From Candidatus Peribacteraceae bacterium (GTDB lineage Bacteria > Patescibacteriota > Gracilibacteria > Peribacterales > Peribacteraceae): 64,000 nt of DNA. This document shows, piece by piece, positions 59,684 through 64,000 of the stretch (positions are counted from its first letter, which is position 1; each line of letters begins with the position of its first letter). The stretch spans positions 51,907-115,906 of the forward strand of contig JAQUKV010000005.1 in the NCBI GenBank assembly GCA_028718905.1, given 5' to 3'. The notes under the pieces are model-generated. The model did no database searches. It saw only the letters and a program-made list of their open reading frames with translations, and was not told where the DNA came from. A program made the translations under genes and the position numbers.

Positions 59684-62461
59684 CAATGCTTTCAGCCTCT
59701 CCTCGATCTTCTTCAATTTCTCTTCCCCATCTTTGAGCTTCTGTTGCTCCGTCTCGATCACTTCCGTCTTGGCGCGCGCGAGGAACTGTTCATTCCCGAG
59801 CTTGGCGCGGACGCCTGAGAGGAATTTTTCGAGTTGCGCACGTTCGGACTCGAGGTTGGCTTTCACCTTTACAAGATCCACCACTCCTTCGAGCGAAAGA
59901 TGTATATCCGCCCAATTAAGAAAGGTGCTCACGATGCCATGACGGTGTGTGGGAGATTCGGCAGTAACCGTAAGTTCGCTCACATTCGCAAGGCGCAATA
60001 CATGCGATTGATGCTCTTCAAGAAATTTTCCAAAGCGAGTAGCACGCACTGTGACAGGCACCTTCGCTTCCGGAACCACGCCATACTCTGCACGAAGACT
60101 GCGAATGGCGGTAATGACACTGATAAGCAACTGCAATTGTCCCTCAGCCTCACGATCAATCAGCTTCTTCTCTGCAAGAGGCCACGGCTCACGGATGAGT
60201 TGACCGCTCCCTTTCGGCGCGATAGAAGCCCAGATTTCCTCCGTCACGAAGGGGCAGTAGGGGTGGAGAAGGTGAACGATTGTTCTTAAGCCCTGCACGA
60301 GCACAGCGGGATTACTCTCGCCTTTGGAAAGCTCCAAATACCAATCGCAGAAGAAGTCCCAGACGAAGCTGTAGAGCCGCTCTCCGGTCTCGCTCAGACG
60401 GTACGTTGCAAGCCCGTCCGTCACATCAGCGATCAATTCCTGTAGAGCAGAGAGTAGCGCCCGATCCGCCACTGAAAGATTCCCTACGCCCGACGCCCTA
60501 TCCCCTACGCCCTTCGGATCCACTCCCGCCTTCTCACACTGCATGAGCACGAAGCGCGACGCGTTCCAGAGCTTGTTGATGAAATTGCGATAGCCAGCGA
60601 TCTTCTCTTCGTAGAGCCTGAAATCGTTGCCCGGGCTCTGTCCGACGATCATGGAAAGCCGCAGCGCATCGGCACCGTACTTCGGGATGATCTCCAGCGG
60701 ATCAATGCAGGTAGAGGGATCGGACTTGCTCATCTTCTTGCCGTCGCGGGTGCGCACAAGCCCGTGGAGGTAGACGTGCTTGAACGGGATCTGTCCCGTG
60801 GTATACGTGGTCATGAGAATCATGCGCGCCACCCAGAAGAACAGGATGTCGTAACCCGTTTCCATGACGGTCGTCGGATGGAATTTCTGGAAATCGGGGC
60901 TCCGATCGAGAAGCTCTCGGAGCGTCAGGGACTTGTCCTGAGCTTGCGAAGGATCGATGAGCGTGGACCACGTCCAAAGCCCCGAGGAGAACCATGTATC
61001 CAATGTATCGGGATCTTGGACCACGGGACCGCCGCACTTCGGGCACTGCGCCAATGACTGTCCTGAAACGATAATTCCCCCCTGTCCTAATCCCGAATCC
61101 CTCATCCCTTCTGCGGCCGGAGTGCCGTGATCCACACACTTCGGACAATAATAAACAGGAATCCGGTGCCCCCACCAGATCTGGCGGCTGACGCACCAAT
61201 CGCGCAAATTATCGATCCAGTGGAAGTACGTCTTCTCGAAACGCTCCGGAATGATGCGGATATCCTTGGAACGAATCACGTCCTGCATCACCTGTTTCAG
61301 GCTCATCTTTTTTTTCTTTTTACCCGCCGTAGCCTTGGCGGAGGCGGGCCACTCCACTACTTGCTTATTGACGTCAATGAACCACTGCTCCTTGATCTGC
61401 GGCTCCACAATGCCCTTGCCGCGATAACTCACGGCAATGCGGTGCACGTAATTCTCATCCACCTTCACGAGAAGCCCCTTCTCCTTGAGCTTTTCCACCA
61501 CCCTGGAACGCGCTTCTTCGATGGGTAATCCGGAAAATTCACCGGCAACATCGAGCAGACGGCCATCGAACCCGATGATCTGTTCCCGCTTCAGCCCACG
61601 CCGCTCGGCCAGATCAAAATCCGTCATATCGTGCCACGGCGTGATCGTCATGCAGCCCGTGCCGAACGTGGGATCAATGGCCTTGTCATCTTTGATCACG
61701 GTCGCCGTGATCCTGCCGTTGATCCACTCGCACTCGAACGTATCACCGTCTTTGTACTGCTTGTAGCGCTCATCATCGGGATGCATCACCACATACTTGT
61801 CACCGAATTTGGTCTCGGGACGCGCCGTAGAGATCTGGAACGGACCGTGCTGGAAGGTGTAGTACGGCGCCTTCTCCTCCACGTATTCGATCTCATCATC
61901 CGACACCGTCGTTTGCATCTTGGGATCCCAGTTCACGATGCGCTGGCCGCGGTAGATGAGCCCGTCTGCGTACATCTTTTTGAAGACCTCGTTCACGCAC
62001 CGGTTGAGCGAGGCATCCAGCGTGTAGCGCTCGCGGCTCCAGTCGCAGCTGGCGCCCATCTTGCGCACCTGCGAGCGGATGACCCCGCGGCTTATGTCGA
62101 CAAATTCCGCGATCTTGGCCACAAGCTTCTCGCGCCCGTAGTGCGCACGCGGGTCTTTGATCTTCTCCTCTTTCTGGATCTTTTTGATCACCACGCTCTC
62201 GGTGGCGATGGCCGCGTGATCCGTGCCGGGAACCCACAACGCCTCCTTGCCCTGCATGCGCGCAAAACGCGTGAAGATATCCTCCAGCGCCAGCATCACG
62301 GCATGGCCCAGATGCAGCTGCCCTGTCGCATTGGGCGGCGGCATGCTGATCACGAAGGGTTCTTTCTTGCTCTTCGCATCGGCCATGAAGGCCCCGCTCT
62401 CTTCCCACAGAGCGTAAATCTTATCTTCACAAGCCTTGGGGTCATATGCTTTCGGGAGCAT
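59675..62461 (-). CDS. valS: Valyl-tRNA synthetase
   Basis: PPPNATGQLHLGHAVMLALEDIFTRFARMQGKEALWVPGTDHAAIATE, YFHWIDNLRDWCVSRQIWWGHRIPVYYC, GKKMSKSDPSTCIDPLEII. Confidence 0.97.
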   Translation of the reverse strand: MLPKAYDPKACEDKIYALWEESGAFMADAKSKKEPFVISMPPPNATGQLHLGHAVMLALEDIFTRFARMQGKEALWVPGTDHAAIATESVVIKKIQKEEKIKDPRAHYGREKLVAKIAEFVDISRGVIRSQVRKMGASCDWSRERYTLDASLNRCVNEVFKKMYADGLIYRGQRIVNWDPKMQTTVSDDEIEYVEEKAPYYTFQHGPFQISTARPETKFGDKYVVMHPDDERYKQYKDGDTFECEWINGRITATVIKDDKAIDPTFGTGCMTITPWHDMTDFDLAERRGLKREQIIGFDGRLLDVAGEFSGLPIEEARSRVVEKLKEKGLLVKVDENYVHRIAVSYRGKGIVEPQIKEQWFIDVNKQVVEWPASAKATAGKKKKKMSLKQVMQDVIRSKDIRIIPERFEKTYFHWIDNLRDWCVSRQIWWGHRIPVYYCPKCVDHGTPAAEGMRDSGLGQGGIIVSGQSLAQCPKCGGPVVQDPDTLDTWFSSGLWTWSTLIDPSQAQDKSLTLRELLDRSPDFQKFHPTTVMETGYDILFFWVARMILMTTYTTGQIPFKHVYLHGLVRTRDGKKMSKSDPSTCIDPLEIIPKYGADALRLSMIVGQSPGNDFRLYEEKIAGYRNFINKLWNASRFVLMQCEKAGVDPKGVGDRASGVGNLSVADRALLSALQELIADVTDGLATYRLSETGERLYSFVWDFFCDWYLELSKGESNPAVLVQGLRTIVHLLHPYCPFVTEEIWASIAPKGSGQLIREPWPLAEKKLIDREAEGQLQLLISVITAIRSLRAEYGVVPEAKVPVTVRATRFGKFLEEHQSHVLRLANVSELTVTAESPTHRHGIVSTFLNWADIHLSLEGVVDLVKVKANLESERAQLEKFLSGVRAKLGNEQFLARAKTEVIETEQQKLKDGEEKLKKIEERLKALRD
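60481..60514. repeat. Heptamer-type arm inside valS
   Basis: tccctacgcccgacgccctatcccctacgccctt, encodes KGVGDRASGVGN. Confidence 0.7.
61322..61350. repeat. REP-like palindrome inside valS
   Basis: acccgccgtagccttggcggaggcgggcc, encodes PASAKATAG. Confidence 0.7.
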
Positions 62462-62647
62462 TGTCTGAGAGTGTACTACAGGGAATGACAGATTTGACAC
62501 AAAGAACTCCGGTATCTATAACAGGATTAGTTGGATTCCCCAGCGGATCCGACATCTCGTCCTTTGGGGCCGGAATGGTTCTGGCTCCCGGTCACCACTG
62601 GTTTCCTCTAACGTTTTGCCCCACGGGTAAGACAGGAGGGTATTCCC

Positions 62648-62752
62648 ATGAAGCGTCAACGCTTCCTCGGCCGTTTCGACTTCAAGATGATGGCCAACAA
62701 CAAGGCGATGAAGAAGGCCAAGAAGAACGAAGCGGCCCAAGCGTTGCTCTAG
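62648..62752 (+). CDS. 34-aa basic small protein candidate
   Basis: aggagggtattcccATG; MKRQRFLGRFDFKMMANNKAMKKAKKNEAAQALL*; hairpin at 62802-62836 downstream. Confidence 0.5.
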   Translation: MKRQRFLGRFDFKMMANNKAMKKAKKNEAAQALL

Positions 62753-62801
62753 CGCACCAAGAGCCGCGCTGAGTGACTGAGTTACGACGCTACGACGAGA
62801 A

Positions 62802-62836
62802 AGACCGGCATTTCACATTTTGTGGGATGCCGGTCT
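62802..62836 (+). terminator. Strong hairpin downstream of the 34-aa ORF
   Basis: agaccggcat-ttcacattttgtggg-atgccggtct, 10-bp stem. Confidence 0.6.
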
Positions 62837-62969
62837 AAATAAAGACATGAGCAATCTGCAGGAGAAGAAAAACAGGAAACCCTGCTTGACTGAATAAAAT
62901 AATACTATAAAACATACCTGACCAGTTTCCGCTCTTTGTCGAGCAGCCACAGGGCTGCAAGGAGGGTCG

Positions 62970-63014
62970 ATGCGCAAGCACCGTTGTTCTCTCAATCGGG
63001 TCTTGCTGCACTAG
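62970..63014 (+). CDS. 14-aa leader-peptide-like ORF candidate
   Basis: aaggagggtcgATGCGCAAGCACCGTTGT...TAG; MRKHRCSLNRVLLH*. Confidence 0.3.
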   Translation: MRKHRCSLNRVLLH

Positions 63015-63071
63015 AGCTCTGCTCTGGTGCCCAATGCCCATCGTCGATGAGATTGCGTTTCTGGTTACTAG

Positions 63072-63108
63072 GGGATGTGTGCTTAACCGCTGCATCCCCG
63101 TTTTTTGT
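63072..63108 (+). terminator. Intrinsic terminator
   Basis: ggggatgtgtgcttaaccgctgcatccccgttttttg. Confidence 0.7.
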
Positions 63109-63308
63109 GTTCACACGAATAAAAAAATGACCGGCCCGCTTACGCGGAATCGGTCATTCGAAGGTGGAAAGAACGATTGTTCCGACGTATCCGCGCAAGG
63201 CGGAAGGAATCAGAAGCGGTGAATGTATACCGAAGCGAAGAAGTGAATGCAAGAAAAACCGGTAAGAAATGCCGGCGAAGAGCGTCTTGTACTATACTGA
63301 AGGCACAC

Positions 63309-63761
63309 ATGGAACAGAAAAGAAGTCCAAACACGCGGCCGGAATCAGTGCGGGAGCGGCGACTCACCGCCCTCTTCAAAGAAGTGGGCAGCAATCTCAC
63401 GTCATGGGGAAAAGACACAGCCGACCGTTACATCGCAGGTCCTGTGGAACAGCAAAATCCCGTCAAAGCCGTGATGGGTTCGGTGATGGCCGTTGCCAGC
63501 GCGATTCTGGAGGCACCCGATGCCGCAGTGGCCGGTGCATTCGATAATCCCGTGAAATACGAAGGTCGTACGGGCCTGCGCACCACACGCGATGTGGGGC
63601 AGTTTGCGAAGAATGTCGTCACGCTTCACCCGATTCGGGCCGTCACGGACGCATGGCGCGTCGCCACGACAGATATTCCCTTAGACCTCGGCGATGCAGT
63701 GGGAGGATTTACAGGACACACGCGCACTCGTGCCGCAGATGTGCTCGCAACCGCCGCTTGA
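63309..63761 (+). CDS. Hypothetical protein
   Basis: MEQKRSPNTRPESVRERRLTALFKEVG..., 150 aa. Confidence 0.6.
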   Translation: MEQKRSPNTRPESVRERRLTALFKEVGSNLTSWGKDTADRYIAGPVEQQNPVKAVMGSVMAVASAILEAPDAAVAGAFDNPVKYEGRTGLRTTRDVGQFAKNVVTLHPIRAVTDAWRVATTDIPLDLGDAVGGFTGHTRTRAADVLATAA

Positions 63762-63765
63762 CTGC

Positions 63766-63894
63766 ATGCGCTCACTGAATGAAACAGCACTGGCCGCCGA
63801 AACCGGTTTCAACACGCACGCGCTGGTGACCCTGGGCATTGCCGCCATCGCCGTGTGGGTCGGATGGAAAATCTTTAGGCTCAAGACTAGTTAA
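63766..63894 (+). CDS. Small single-TM protein
   Basis: MRSLNETALAAETGFNTHALVTLGIAAIAVWVGWKIFRLKTS, 4 nt after the preceding stop. Confidence 0.5.
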   Translation: MRSLNETALAAETGFNTHALVTLGIAAIAVWVGWKIFRLKTS

Positions 63895-64000
63895 GAGGAT
63901 GTTTTCGAAAGAGGGACAGTAAGAGATTATACAGGTTTTCGTGACGATGATTAAATCTGAATTCGCATTCTTTCAAGTGAAGGTAGAACGTCTGTTTATG

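Overview
GC-rich bacterial chromosomal window, most consistent with a Patescibacteria/CPR (Peregrinibacteria/Peribacteria-like) genome. That placement is inferred from gene content and sequence style, not from a search. UGA acts as a normal stop. Housekeeping genes: dnaX, 5-FTHF cyclo-ligase, glyA, hrcA, rpmE, gyrA, rsmI, ruvA, pgi, trxA, secF, tig, relA/spoT-type, dtd, rplJ-rplL with an L10-leader-like region, LCP protein, lexA, dinB-like, valS, tRNA-Ala(TGC), tRNA-Cys(GCA). Accessory content: two tandem archaeal-type PurP genes, a VirB4/TraG-like ATPase, surface/Ig-FN3 and TPR proteins, a tandem-HTH-like protein, a zincin-motif protein, and a DUF559 ORF inside 13-bp terminal inverted repeats. 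Two things stand out. (1) Three tandem very Cys-rich ~560-aa proteins (35399-40565) show conversion-like tracts, orphan 'CYLKEVY*' tails, and SD/anti-SD hairpins formed from the upstream gene's last codons. (2) A family of short tandem-repeat (about 7-8 nt) arms, often in inverted pairs, sits directly on stop or start codons. One pair brackets a four-helix-bundle (S23-like) gene between lexA and dinB, and solo arms are inserted in frame inside purP, dinB and valS. REP-like 'CCCTTCGACTACGCTCAGGG' palindromes also invade coding frames. All calls are from reading alone; no database search was run.
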